DNA of 64,000 nt from Microthyrium microscopicum (GCA_010405405.1 MU004233.1:1888265-1952264), one strand, 5' to 3'; shown: positions 1 through 12,330, counted from the first letter of the stretch. Numbers and translations are program-made. Notes: a model not told the origin generated them from the letters alone.

Positions 1-2498
1 TATGAAGAAATCTTTGAAAGTAATATGCCATTTGACGGCCCTACACGGCAACAGATTCACGAATTGGAAGAACATATCAAATCCGTATATGGACCTGACG
101 CCCAAGTACAAATCAATGTTATGCCCAAACCGACTACCCCTATGTCATATCAGGCTTCTCACACAGATACAACTAGAGTTGATATAGCATCCACCGAGGA
201 AAGGCTTCCAACGAACCATAGGCCCACCAACAGGCGACGAAAATTACGCCCGAAGAAAGCTTGCAGACGCTGTCGTGAGAGAAAGACGAAATGCTCCGGA
301 GATGAGCCAAGCTGCAACAAGTGCCTGGAAACTCAGTCAACTTGCCATTATCCCGAGCTACCTACAGTGAAGACCACTGATGATGCGGCAAAAGTCGTTC
401 TTCAGCGGTGGGTTGATGATCATTCAATTGCGGCGTACCCATCGAAGAAAGAAAAAGAAAGTCTAGCTACGGAGACCGGTCTTTCGATTGATCAAGTCTC
501 AACATTCTTCCGGAATGCTAGAAGTCGATGGAGTCCACCAGTGGAAGATTGGCTATTGAATCCAGTCGAAGCCGCAGCCCCTGAAGCCATTAATGATGCT
601 TTGAACTCTACACCTCTGGGTATGAAAATTCTGCTCTCGCTCTTCTAAAGCTAATCTTGTTAGATCTAGATTATACTCACCCTGCAAGTGGAGCAATAAG
701 TCCACAAGTCAGTCGACCAAACAGTGTCTGTTCAGCCTTGTCCCAATGCTCCGATGCAGTGCTGAGTGGTACACCACGCCGGGGAAGACGCAAGTTCGCA
801 ACTGTTTGCTCCTATCCAACTCCAAAGCCAAGTCAAAGCCCGGCACGGCAGTCGTTGTCTGTAACACCTCAAATCTCCACAGAGCCCAGCCATTCATGGG
901 CCGATTCTCCTTCTCTTTCACCCCATGTCAGTTTGGCAGCTCATCCTGTTGCGCTTTCTTTGTCAGCAAGTTATAAATGCGATTATCCAGGCTGCACAGC
1001 ACCACCTTTCAGCATGACTGAAAAGTTGAAGTAAGTTTTATTTTGGGTTTCAAATTATGACTTCCAAACTTTGCTGCGGAATCTAATATTGCTTCACAGA
1101 TTGCACAAGTCCAGGCGACACGGAATATTCCCCAGCTACCCATTTTATTGCCCTGAACCAGGTTGCCGCAGCAACAAAACAGGCTGGGCAATAGGCTTCA
1201 GATGTAAGAGAAAAATGATCAAGCACGCTGGTGATTTCCACTGCGCCCCAGGTAATTTTCAGTGTCCGGTTTGCCTAGAGCGATTTGGACGATCAAAAGC
1301 TCTCCGATCTCACATCAGGCGGGCCCACGAGGGAAAAGCGCCAAGCGGAGCGATCATAACCAAAGCTTACGAAGACGGAATGGCTAAGGACTATATCGCG
1401 AGAGGCGTTAGTGATCCCAAACTAGCTTGGTCGTCTAATGTGTTTCCACTGCAAAATTTTGATGATCTTGAGTTACAATCAAACAACAGTCATCACATTA
1501 GCGAGTCTAAAGAACCATATCAGTTTCCAGCGACGATTGATTGGTCGTTGGATACCAACGCTGTAGGTCTGCCAGGACCGATGAGCTTGACGGAAAGCTC
1601 AGTCGGTATTCAAGCCTCCTTCGATTTCAATTTCGAACCTCTAATTGCGCTGGAGGAAGATAGCTTCAGTTTCGCGAAGCTGGACTACCCGCGTAACAAC
1701 CCCTTTGGTTTCGATGTAAACCCTGCATTTACATGGGCTGCTACAACAAACACCAGAAATGAAATTGCCTCTGCTACAACGAAAGAGACCGTTACAGCCA
1801 CTGTCCATAGCTGTCAAACGGATCTAGATCACGAGAAAGGTGATTCTGGACAGACCGCACAAGCTGTTGATGAAGCATGTGTCGACCTTGGACCTATCAT
1901 GTATAAGAGATCTCGTGAGCCATCGCCTGTTATCTCCAATAACAACAAAAGGAAAAAAGCGTCCCACTTCCAATGTACGTTTTGTTTAAAGATGATCGGC
2001 TCGAAGTCTTGGAAACGACATGAAGAAACCGTGCATCTACCTCGCTACCAGTGGATATGCCAGCCTAATGGTCCTCAAGTTACAACTGACAATAGCGACG
2101 TTACTGATTGCGCATTTTGCAACTTTAGAACATCCACCGGCGACACTCATTCGCCACATTGCCATAGAGCCGCAGAATGTACTTTCAAACCAGTGATCGA
2201 TCGAAGCTTCCAGCGAAAGGACCATCTTCGACAACATTGCAAAAAATTCCATCAAGGCGCCGTACCAGATAACGACATATTGGAGTCCTGGAAAACTGAA
2301 GCAGATTACAGTCATCACAATTGGTACTGTGGCTTCTGTGGTGAGAACCTCGACGGCTGGGACGCAAGGGCTCGTCATATTGGACAACATTTCCGAGCTG
2401 GCTTGACTATGGAGGATTGGGATCTAAAGAAATATCTCGCAACCGAGGATGAGATTTCGTTCCAACAGTTTCTAGACGGTTTGAGTTGCACATTCTAG
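1..2498 (+). CDS. Transcription factor with Zn2Cys6, KN homeobox and C2H2 fingers (5' partial)
   Basis: Probable nuclear DNA-binding regulator. The reading frame is open from base 1, so the start lies outside the window. I join exons 1-619, 664-1030 and 1100-2498; introns 620-663 and 1031-1099 keep the frame and the second one splits a C2H2 finger. Modules in order: a Zn(II)2Cys6 cluster at nt 262-345 (C-x2-C-x6-C-x6-C-x2-C-x6-C, with the basic stretch RERKTK); a TALE/KN-type homeodomain at about nt 391-540 ending in FFRNARSRW, where canonical WFxN has become FFxN; a Ser/Pro-rich linker; then several C2H2 fingers (CDYPGC...H, CPVCLERF...H, CTFCLKM...H) and a final finger beginning WYCGFCG, a shape common in fungal C2H2 proteins. 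Target genes cannot be told from sequence. The domains are clear; the splice choices are inferred. Confidence 0.85.
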
Positions 2499-3047
2499 AC
2501 GATATCTCAAAGGGAATTGAATGGTTATTCCATGAGACTGCGAGAGATACATGCAAAAATCAAATATTCATGATAGCATGACTGTATGATAAATGATGAA
2601 TGAATGATTTTACCAATCTCAAATAATAGAGGTCAATTCTGAAGACTCAAACTAGAAGGATTTCGTTCTGAAGAGCAACATTGAATAATGAATAAAAGGA
2701 CATAGCCTGATGGGAATCAGGTAGGATGTTATTGGTTGCCTGTTCCGTTGACCCATATTTATATCCAGTGGACCAGGATCAACCTGGCAACCAGAGGGAG
2801 CTTATCCGACCAGTATCCGCTCGGGCCGTTTCTAGCTCCAAGTGCAAGGCAGAGCTGTTCTTACACCTCAACTTCATCATCACCTTCCTTATCCGGCATC
2901 AACCTCTACTCCCTCTTCCATCAAACGAGGAGCACTTTCTTCGACCCCTCAAAAAAACTGCCACGCGTCTAATTCTTCCCTGAATTCAAACTTCATCTTT
3001 ACTTCATCAACTTGCAACTCAAAAGTCAATACTCAACCGCTGTCATC

Positions 3048-3750
3048 ATGGGTACACGCGCAGGGTCGTTCGCGACCTTTCTCATAATCGGACGTAAGTT
3101 ACCAATCCACCCCTATTTTCTCCATCCATCCATCTAACAAAACCCTCCCAGCAACATGTTTCTTCCTTGGCATCCTCTTTATCATGCTCCCCTATGACTA
3201 CTATGTCCTCTGGTCCACACCTCCCGGCTCCGACCGCACACCCTACTTCACCCTGCAAGAAAACCACCTAAAAATCCTACACCGCTCACCCCCTCTCATC
3301 GCGCGCATCTTGCACCTCGTCATCGGCACCGGTCTCCTCGGCTTCATCACCAAGCTCTACCGGCCCTCCGAAGCCAACATGCTATTTGACGGCGCCTCCC
3401 TCGTGCTCTACATGTGCGGAGTAGTCGTTTATATCGTCAATATCGTCAAAGGCATGCGTGCCGCGACTAACAGCTGGTACGGACCTGGCGAGCCGGCTGT
3501 AGACGGTATGGGCGTTGAGGATGAGTTGTTGACGCGCGAAGATAGCTTGAGAGTGATGGCTGCGAGCAATACAATTTTGGCGCTGGTGTTGGTGGGCGTG
3601 TTGGTGTTGCAGGCCGGTCAGTGGTATGCGCAGCGGCAGGAGGAGCAGGAGATTGCGGATATGAAGAAGAAGCGCGTTGAGGATAAGGAACATAATAAGG
3701 AGAGCGTGGGACGAAAGAGTAGTGGACATAGCAAGAAAAAGGCGCAGTAA
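3048..3750 (+). CDS. SHR3: ER membrane packaging chaperone for amino-acid permeases, SHR3 family
   Basis: Shr3 proteins sit in the ER membrane and help amino-acid permeases fold and enter COPII vesicles. Exons 3048-3093 and 3152-3750 encode about 214 residues; intron 3094-3151 has GTAAGT and CCCAG ends. Four hydrophobic segments are visible: the N-terminus (ATFLIIG...CFFLGILFIM), IARILHLVIGTGLLGFI, a segment around LVLYMCGVVVYIV, and ILALVLVGVLVLQAG. The motif LPYDYYVLW after the first segment matches the WPYDYNVLW region of yeast Shr3. The tail is a Lys/Glu-rich cytosolic coil of about 45 residues, as expected for the COPII-interacting end. The ATG at 3048 gives a hydrophobic first helix. 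A long pyrimidine-rich leader precedes it. Confidence 0.9.
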
Positions 3751-4199
3751 GGGAGATTGCGAATGGGCTGTTGGGCTTGGGTATGTAATGTATAGGTCAT
3801 GGTTTATGCCTTGATGATATTGAGGATATAGGTATCTTAATGCAGACTTTGCTCCTGGGCCCTTTTTACAACCAGAAGTGAGTCTCAACTAGCTTACTTT
3901 ACGTGTTGATATCATGCTTTGGCTTGATCTGGCAGATTATGGCTATAAGTTGGCATTCCTAGATTACTGTTCGATTGTGCAAAAGGAAGATAGTGCATGG
4001 CATTCAATATCACTAATTTCATTATAGCTCTTCATACTGGCAATACTTCAAAAGGGATTTGGGATCATCATACGAATAAAAGCCTCGCAAATTCAACACA
4101 GGCCTTGCCCATTATTGCCCGCTTTGCCAGTACCCCTTAACGTCTTTGATTCTCGTCATACTTGCCAACCCCATGGCTACAATTGCAGCATCCACGGTT

Positions 4200-4444
4200 T
4201 TATCGGCATCCTACAGAAGAAAGATCAGCAGTTGACACGAATAACTCGTGTGTAGAGATATATCAAGAAAAAACCAACCTCCGTGGCAAGCACAGCAGAA
4301 AACATTGCATTTGCCTCTAGCACCGCATCCGAAACCCGAACCGCCTGGACAACAGTATCCTTCAATCGATTCTTTTGGAGCAGCTGTTACTTGGGAGGAA
4401 AGGCTCAGCAAAAGCACGAGTAGAGTTGTAATTTGCAAGTTCAT
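4200..4444 (-). CDS. Tiny cysteine-rich secreted protein
   Basis: I recognise no named family. The start at 4444 gives a clear signal peptide (MNLQITTLLVLLLSLSSQVTA, cleavage likely near AAP). With intron 4211-4278 removed (donor GTTGGT, acceptor TGTAG) the product has 58 residues, and its mature part contains CC, GCG, KCN, FCCAC and a final GGCR. Without splicing the frame runs to 77 residues ending in a hydrophobic tail; I prefer the spliced form because it restores a cysteine at the end. Spacing of this sort (C-C...C...CN-x-FCC-x-C...C) is common in small secreted fungal proteins of unknown role. A TATA-like element lies about 90 nt upstream. Effector or antimicrobial activity would be speculation. 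Confidence 0.6.
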
Positions 4445-4533
4445 GATCAGAAGCCTGGTATAGTTGTGGACTGAAGTTGTGCAGTATTTCTAATCTATGC
4501 AGGAAGCAAATATGATCATGGGTGAGACGAGTC

Positions 4534-4539
4534 TTATAT
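4534..4539 (-). promoter_or_regulatory. TATA-like element for the small cysteine-rich gene
   Basis: Read on the minus strand it is ATATAA, about 90 nt before the ATG at 4444. Position and sequence are the only evidence. Confidence 0.35.
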
Positions 4540-5148
4540 GCTGCCTTGCTCTTTCTGTGTCATCGTGTGACAAACTACAGGGCGATATGGTCGTAGATAC
4601 TGGTTCCTATCCGATTGTACTTAGATCGATGGCAAGTAAGAAAGCAAACAATTCCCCAGAATTGGTATCACCATAAGCGCGTAGCGCTGACTTATCTGTG
4701 TCATATGCTTTGAAGTGCTAAGGTTGAACTCATCACCCTTCAAGTTATCGTGCCATGTAGATTGGTGTCTGGCGTGGTTCCACCATGTTTCCCGAGGTAT
4801 GGTGGCAATGCCTGAGAGCAAGTCAACGATGAAATGTTTTGAGACTTTATGGAGCCACGGCATGAAGAGATGAATTGCCCGCTCACATCAACGCTGATGG
4901 ATGCCACCACCTCTTATCATGAAGAGCTAAGCACGACTTAACATAGCCGCCGTGAATGATCTTTGATATTATTCTGTCATCCAGATGTACGACCTTTGAG
5001 AATGATACCAGTTATATAGAGCTGATCACTGAGCTAGATATCTTCGAGTAAGTATCTAGTCTTAATTTGTATTGCTTTATTCGCTGGAGGGTATGGTGCT
5101 CTTATTTACATTTAGTCATTTCCCAATCGTGTCCGATAAGAAATAGTC

Positions 5149-5598
5149 TTATATTATGGACAAGCTTTCAACGCGATAACGACCTTCGGATATCTCATGT
5201 TCTAGCTCACCAGACATAACACCAGCGACGTAGCATTCCCCAAGAATTCTGAGGTCACCCATTTCGTTAGCTTCCTCGACGACAAACGGGATACGTCCAG
5301 ACTGAAAGATAGCGACAGAATCGTTCTTCCTTAATCCTCTCGGGCCCAACCCAAGGTAATCGGTATCTGTGATGAAAAGGGTTCGTCCTTGACAAGCGAA
5401 TCGTGCAGCATATGGAAAAGCTAGCCGCATGTCTTCGAATGTCTTCGAATTCACGCCTTTGAAGTCCGGGATTGGGCGAAGTGTCTTAAGTTCTTTTTCA
5501 AGTTTACAGATTGAGTTCCAATACATTGAAAACTCCTCAGTATGCCTCTGTGTGCCCTTTGCGCCATGATAATTAGGATGAAGGAGACCAGCGGTCAC
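5149..5598 (-). pseudogene. C-terminal remnant of a HET-type protein
   Basis: About 149 codons match only the C-terminal tail of heterokaryon-incompatibility (HET) proteins: the segment RTLFITDTDYLGLGPRGL, then RIPFVVEE and GECYVAGVMSGE. The intact neighbour at 8415-10423 ends the same way (GHIGMGPW..., VPFIIRK, GEAYVHGIMDGE). A stop codon lies just upstream in this frame, the first plausible codon is GTG, and no HET core (YAISYAWGD, WADAVCINQ) is seen in the following kilobase. It is therefore most likely a decayed partial duplicate. A terminal exon of a gene with a distant 5' end is possible but less likely. Confidence 0.65.
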
Positions 5599-6432
5599 AA
5601 CTTTTCCTTAAGTATTCAATTTCTGTGCGTTCGATAGCTCTATAATCCTTCAATACGCTCCATGGGGATTAAAACCAGGTATGTTGAGCAAGTCTCATGG
5701 CAGACATCGTACTCGATGGGAGCACTTGTCAAAACAGCTCAGTTGAAATCAACCATAAAGTTCTGCTGTTAGGGCCTTATCCCACTAAAAGCACATACTC
5801 GTCCCACAAGGCTGTGGACAAGGCTGAGCAAGCCAGGGCATCGGACTACCGGTATTTTGGCCCATGTCCTACCCTACATAAACATTTCTCATATTCACTA
5901 TACATGAATAATACGGGCTCACATTTGCGACCATGTAACTCAAGTTCGAGCCTAATCGCTTTTGACAGGATGTTTAACTTCTTACAACTATCTCAAATTA
6001 GCTTGCTGACATGCAGGTACAGAACTATATGCCTGCTCTTATTCAGGTACATAACCAAGCATATACTGAGCGAACTGTACATCTTCACAGTGACTGTACC
6101 TTGGGCAGGGCATTGGAAATAATTCGAGGTCTATAGTTCGTACATTTGATATATACTAGATGTTGTTATGCTCATGCACTACGCGCTTATGCTCTTGCTA
6201 GGCCACTGTTTGTTACACCAACGTATATGGGAGGCAAGAACCGATATATAATATTCCGCAGCCAGGAGTGATTATAGTTGTCGAGGTGAGTTTGGGCAAC
6301 AGTGACTTCCAATCCTAGCTTTATGCATTTATCCACCTCACTCCCTTAGTCCCTAGCTTTACAGCAACTTGCTCCAAATAAGTTTCCTTGCGGGCTTCGT
6401 TCTTTGATTTAAGAACCTAACCTTTACTTCAA

Positions 6433-6439
6433 TATATAA
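6433..6439 (+). promoter_or_regulatory. TATA box before the GH79 gene
   Basis: TATATAA stands 75 nt before the ATG at 6508, a normal distance for a filamentous fungus. Confidence 0.45.
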
Positions 6440-6507
6440 TTCAGCAACGAATCCACTCTGCGATATACATCACAACAATAAACCAAGTACACGTATCCCA
6501 AAAAATA

Positions 6508-8225
6508 ATGCGACCACAACAGTCGACCTTTCAGTGCGCAATTGCGTTATGCGCAAGTGTAGTGCTGGCACAACAAGGCGATCCAACTCTAAATCCCAAC
6601 GGACAGTACATTCGAATACCATCATCTCCTCTTCCAGGTTCTAGTCTACCTGTTCAGCCTGCCTTTGTCAGCTATTCGATAGAATGGGCCAACTTTCCAG
6701 ACTACGCTGGAAACAAATCAACTCCCAATTTATTTTCAGAAACCTTGCTTAACAACATAGCAGCTCAACAAGGCGTGAAGCCAGTCATCCGGGTTGGCGG
6801 CGAGACTCAGTAAGCCAGAAATTCTGAATTAGAGATCGCACTGTTCTAACGTTATACAGAGATTACGCACTGCTCGATGGCTACTTGAAAACGGCCTTGA
6901 ACAACAGTATGTCAATACCAACCTCCGCGGATGGCACTCTCGAGTATGGAGGCGTATTTTTCGAATCATACGCCACCTTTACCAACACCAAGTACATCCA
7001 CGGCTTCAACCTAGCCAAATCCAATGATGGATTTCGTCGGAATCTCGAGGCCGGATCCATATTAGCATGCAACGGTCTCAAGAACGGACGTCTTCTATAC
7101 TGGGAACTGGGCAACGAGCCAGATATGTACAAGAAGACTCAAGTCGCCACTGGGCCAAACCAAGGCCATCTTCGTCCTACTTCATATTCAGAGAATACTT
7201 ATGCCACCGAATGGTCCAACATCACTGCAGATCTACGTTCTCAAATTGAAATAACTTGCCCCGAAATGATAACAGACCAAGCCTTCCAATTCACTGCTCC
7301 AAGTTTCGCTGGAACTTCAAATGGTATGGATCCATGGACAGCATGGACTGATCTCCAAAAAGCCACTCCCGTAGCCAAACAATTCTCTTCACATTTGTAA
7401 GTCCCTATACCTCCCTTGCTGCAATCCACATCTAACAGCACCAGCTACGCGGCAACCCCAGACTCCCCAAACCTCAAATCCTTCCTATCAAACCACACCT
7501 TCACAACAACGTCCCTGGCTCCTCAAATCGCTCTCGCCCGCAAAGCAGCCGCCTCACACACCCCCTTCGCCTTGACAGAGACCAATTTCCTGGCGCGCCA
7601 AGGACAAACCAACTTATCCGACACATTCGCGGCTGCGCTATGGACGCTGGATGCGAGTCTCTATGCTGCCGCGAACAATATTTCGAGGGTACATACGCAC
7701 ATGGGCACCGACTTCCCAGCAAGTAGTTGGCAACCGATCAACACAAAAGTTGCACGTGTAGGTGCGAGACCAGCTTACTATGCTAATGTGGCGGCTGCTG
7801 CTATGGTTGGCAAAGGAAATGATACAACGGTTGTGCATTTGGCGACTGGGAATGAGCGACTGGCTGCGTATGCGGCGTATGAGGCTGGGCTGTTGAAGCG
7901 GGTTATGCTGCTGAATATGGCTCCTCATGCGAGCAGTGCGAATACGCGAACAAATGCGACGGTATTCTTCGCTGGTCCATTGCAGTGCCAGGGACCGGCG
8001 GCGCTGAGCCGGTTGCAGGCGAAGGGGAGTGATGCGTTGGCAGATGTTAGTTGGAACGGATATGCTTTTGACGGCGGTAGGTATGGTGGGCAGGCGAGAC
8101 GGGTGGTGGATGTTCCGAGTAATGAGCAGGTGCGGGTTGGCCAGTTTGGGAGCTTTGGAATTGATGTGCCGGATTCGGAGGCTGTGTTGGTGAGTTTGTC
8201 GTGTAAGCCTGCGCCGCCGCAATGA
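6508..8225 (+). CDS. Secreted glycoside hydrolase family 79 (beta-glucuronidase type)
   Basis: GH79 enzymes hydrolyse beta-glucuronides, for example on arabinogalactan side chains, outside the cell. Exons 6508-6809, 6860-7396 and 7445-8225 give about 539 residues, the family's usual size. A signal peptide ends near VVLAQQ. The (beta/alpha)8 part holds YSIEWANF, PVIRVGGETQD, the acid/base glutamate in YWELGNEPD (about E187) and the likely nucleophile in FALTETNF (about E325). The remainder, with YAAYEAGLLKRVMLLNM, matches the beta-sandwich domain C-terminal to the barrel in this family. Intron 2 has two in-frame acceptors six bases apart (exon from 7439 or 7445); I take 7445 because it yields SHFYAAT. 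N-glycosylation sequons are frequent. Confidence 0.87.
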
Positions 8226-8414
8226 GGAGTTGCTCCACTTGGGCTGTGGATGGTGTACATTGAAATCTTGATGGTTGTTCTTCTGCGAGGAGTTTTGGGT
8301 CAGGACCGACATACTCCATAGTCTCTGGATTCTGTGAGCTGTAAAGAGGTTGCGTTATATTCCTCTATTGCTTCAATTGTCGTCTTTTGCGCCAGTCGTG
8401 ATAGTGCTAGCATT

Positions 8415-10423
8415 CTAGACAATTATAATATCTTGCTCTGTGACGTGTGGCATCTTCCCATCCTCCCAATCCCTTACAAATTCTCCATCCATGATGCCAT
8501 GAACGTATGCCTCTCCGATGAGATGATATTCATTGGAAGAGTCGCCACATTTTCGGATAATGAAAGGAACCTCTCCGCCAAAAATTATGGCAACTCTGTC
8601 GTCAGGCTGTATGTTCCAAGGTCCCATTCCTATGTGGCCTCGAGCTGTTCTAAATAGTCGTCTGTTCCTCGCCCACCCAAAAACCATACGGCGGAAACTA
8701 AGAGGATCGTGTTGCTGTGTTTCAGAAAGGTCATCAGAAACACTGGTTTCTCCATCATTAGGAATTTGAACTCGCCCCTGAGTGCTCTCAGCCAAGAATC
8801 TAGTAAATTCCATCCATCGCGTTTTCTCATTTCCGCGAGAGTCGAGTCCACAAGATAAAGTCATCGCATATGCGACAAGACACGCTTTACGGGAGGTGTA
8901 CTGCTCGGTTTGACGCAGTAGTGACTCCCATTGCCCTGTACAGGTATCTGGATCCGTTCCGGTCTTGATCGTGGGATCGAGGTTGAGATGTTTGTTTCCA
9001 ATAAGGCTTTCAAACGTGACAACTTGGTCGATGACGATTCCCTGCAAACGAAGTTTTCCTTGACGTAGCACTTCCATTCCTGACTCGCTTGTAGTTGAAT
9101 AACCACGACGGTTTGAGGTATTGTAAACCCCATGGTCCCCAATGATCCTTCTCGTGACTCCCGAGTCAAATTGAGGGACCCAAGTTGGTATAACCAGCTC
9201 CTTAGCAGAATGAGAGACGTAGCTCAATATCCCTAGGCTTTTAGTTTCGCGTATGTACGTTTCCGCAAAACCTCTAAAGACCTCTGCTGCTGAACGTGAG
9301 TAGTCTGGCTCTAGTCCAGGGAGTTGAGATGTAAGTTTGGAGTCCATCATGGCAAATACTCGATCTCTTGGATCGGTAGCAAAGAACGCTGACGCCTGAT
9401 ATATCTTGGAAGGCATTTCCTTGAGAGCAGTAAACTTGAAAACTGGAATAGTCATGCGAATACCATGATGGAAAAAGGTGCCGTCGTTGATCCAAATTAA
9501 CTTGCCAATGTCTTGACTTGAGGAGATCCACACTCCACAAAGAGCAATCAGCCGAGAATCCTGAAAACTCGACCCCCAAATTGTGTCTACAACTGTGCTA
9601 CTATTCAGTTCTTGTATGACCCAGAGTCTAGAAAACCAGGAACAAGTAAAGAGCTTTTTGAGTGCTTCCCATTCCTGTGGAGAACAAGCTACGTGCAATC
9701 TAGTCTCTTCTGTGTACTCCAGTACGAATTTGGCCGGGTCAAAGATAGATTTCAGATTTAGTTTTGTGTATTCCGAGTTCTGTAAAAGCTGTGTTCCGAG
9801 TCGTTCAATAGCGCCAAAGGCGGTTGCAGCAGAGCCCTTTTTGTCTGGACCTAGCCAGACGAGTGTTCCAGCAGCATTTTCATATATTCGTTTCATATTT
9901 TTCACCTGGTGCGATCTCTCATTGTTATGCAGTTGATTGATGCTGTTCATCCGTCAGCAACAGAGTCAATGTCTGAGACCCGCAAGTTACGATCGATGGA
10001 CAGGTTCTGGTCATCTGTTTCTAGCTTGCCTAGGATCCTGATCGAGAAAAGCAATACTAACCAAACAGCATCTGCCCAAAGATATCTAGATTTGTCTGGA
10101 AGTCGAAAGTGCCACAACGCCTCGTACAGACTTTTCGTTATTATCAGCTTTCGCCCTTCGCAGATACACTTTGTGACATTGCTGGGATCACCCCAAGCGT
10201 AAGATATGGCTTCATATTTCGGTGGTGAATACCAATTCGCAAAGTGGAGGCGGATTTTTATGGATTCTCTCTTCTTTCCAGGAAGTAGTTCCATGATGCG
10301 AAAGGATAAGGCATCAGGAAGGTCTTCGTACTGATAATGTTGCTTCGGCCGTGTAATACTGAAGAATTTCTGCAAAGAGAGTGACAGGCCTCTGTCTCGT
10401 GAGTTTTGGGTCAGGTTCTCCAT
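8415..10423 (-). CDS. Heterokaryon incompatibility (HET) domain protein
   Basis: HET proteins take part in self/non-self recognition and can trigger cell death after hyphal fusion; many copies are of unknown function. Exons 10062-10423 and 8415-9942 (minus strand) give about 629 residues. Intron 9943-10061 is fixed by the motif it interrupts: splicing turns WADAV into WADAVCINQ (residues 116-124). The N-terminal HET domain also has YEAISYAWGD (residues 70-79) and ERSHQVKNMKRIYENA followed by LVWLGP. The middle carries ATDPRDRVFAMM, and the tail has the GHIGMGP...GEAYVHGIMDGE pattern typical of the class. The gene is divergent from the phosphatase gene at 11028. A partial relative lies at 5149-5598. 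Confidence 0.88.
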
Positions 10424-11027
10424 GCTTTCGATTCAGATTTTGAGTTTTGAATGATCAGGCTACGGAAGAGAAGGAAACCGAAAGTAGGTTGAATAGTGGG
10501 AAGTTGTAGCGTTGAGCTGCGAGCGGCCTCCAAAAACTGCCCCACGCATAAATTGAGGCGCAGTGCATCTTGGAGGGATGACATGTCCTAGATTCAAATG
10601 CCGTATCGAATTCGTTGGAAGTTAGAGTATGCATCTTTTCAATATAGGGTGCGATGGTTGACAACGTGGTTGATGGGAGCCGGCCCCTTCTTTTCTCCAG
10701 TGGAAGGTCTCATAAAAATGAAAGAAAATTACTGATCCTCGATTTGATGTAACTAAGACGACATCTCAAAATCTTCAGTTAATTCGTAAATCTAGCCTTG
10801 CATAAGTGGATGCGGGATCATCAAATCACGTTCGTGATGTTGGACAAGGGATTGGACCAAAACATCTCTGGTCCCCGCCTCAATGTTGTCTCGATGCAAC
10901 CTCTTCCTTCTAGCAGCCTTTCTGAAGGTTTTCGCTGAAATAATGTATGATGGATGTGCTCATAAATCAGCTTCATTCCCTCGACCGGGAAATGGGAATC
11001 TGTCTAACCACTGCATCCATCATCACC

Positions 11028-12203
11028 ATGGGCATCTGTAAACTGCTTTCAGCAAGCTTGTACATAGCTTCCGCGTTTGCGTCGACTTCATATATCATCA
11101 AATACTCCACGGTACCTGGATATTTCTTGCAGGACTTGAACACCACAAATGCAACAACCTTTGACTACGTAAGCATCTTCTGCTACTAGTCAGACAATGT
11201 TAACATTCCATAGACCACCGTGAACTTTGGACTCATCAACAGAACCTACACAGATGGACAAACAGTAGATAAATACGGAACACCATTGACCCAATGGCAA
11301 AAGTTTGAAGCAGAAGTCATTCGCCTCCAACTCGCTGCAGGCGCCGGATCCAAGCACACCGACTACAAAGTCGTCTTCTTTGGCCGTCACGGCGAAGGCT
11401 ATCACAATGCCGCTGAGACATTCTACGGAACACCAGCCTGGAACTGCTACTGGGCCGAACTCAACGGCAACTCAACGACCAGCTGGGACGACGCCAAACT
11501 GACTGCTAATGGCGTAAAGCAGGCACAAGTAGCCAACGCCTTCTGGGCCTCGCGCATTGCACTGCAAAAGATTCGCACACCAGACACCTACTTTACGAGC
11601 CCTCTCTCTCGGTGCTTGGCGACTGCAAACATCACCTTTTCCGGTCTCAGTCTGCCTAAGAAGAGCAAGTTCGTTCCGTTGATCAAGGAGTATCTACGCG
11701 AGGGTATCAGCATCCACACCTGTGATCGTCGAAGTAACAAGACATATATTGCAAAAACGTATCCAGGCTGGAAAATCGAGCCAAACTTCAGTGAATACGA
11801 CCAGATATGGAATGGCGTTACATCAGAGACCAACGATGCTGAAGATTTGCGGTCCAAGGTCGCTCTGGATGATATTTTCTCTTCGAAGAGTGGGCTATTT
11901 GTCTCTGTGACCAGCCATTCGGGAGAAATCGGATCCCTTCTTCGGGTACTGGGACATCAAGCTTTCAGCTTAAACACCGGCGCGATAATTCCAGTCCTTG
12001 TGAAGGCAGAAAAGCTTCCTGGCACACCCACCACAGGTTCGGCAACGTGGACGCAGAGCCCGCATTGTACGGCTCCTCCGTTGAGCAGTATCTCGAATGG
12101 AGCTTGTGTGTGTCCATCCAGTGCTGCGCCGGTAACGAGTCTGTTGGTCACGGAGAGTCCATCTGTGACACCAACTGTTACTTTCAGGCCAACTGGGGTA
12201 TGA
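11028..12203 (+). CDS. Secreted histidine-phosphatase-fold (phosphoglycerate mutase-like) protein
   Basis: Exons 11028-11168 and 11214-12203 encode about 376 residues. The catalytic RHGE motif (about residues 105-108, in VVFFGRHGEGYHN) marks the histidine phosphatase superfamily, close to the fungal Pmu1-like branch; a later TSPLSRCLATA segment and the SHSGEIGSLL segment near the end supply the second arginine and second histidine expected in the fold. The ATG at 11028 was preferred to the in-frame one at 10947 because it starts directly at a hydrophobic signal sequence (MGICKLLSASLYIASAFA). The tail is Ser/Thr/Pro-rich with several cysteines. The substrate is not predictable; phosphatase activity is more likely than mutase. 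Confidence 0.8.
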
Positions 12204-12330
12204 ATGATGATGGATATCGCAAACCAAAAACACATGTACCTAATGATAATGTTCAGATCTTGGTAGGAATGAAAGATACCCAAACAGGCATTTGATTTCC
12301 TATGATACAGACCGCATTACAAGGACAAGT

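Noticed and set aside
5697-6122. Plus-strand frame of 141 codons between the HET remnant and GH79
   Set aside because: No motif, no signal peptide, composition like the surrounding non-coding DNA, and no sensible splice partners.
7638-8312. Long minus-strand frame opposite GH79 exon 3
   Set aside because: It is a shadow of the GC-rich coding strand; the sense strand has a complete GH79 pattern.
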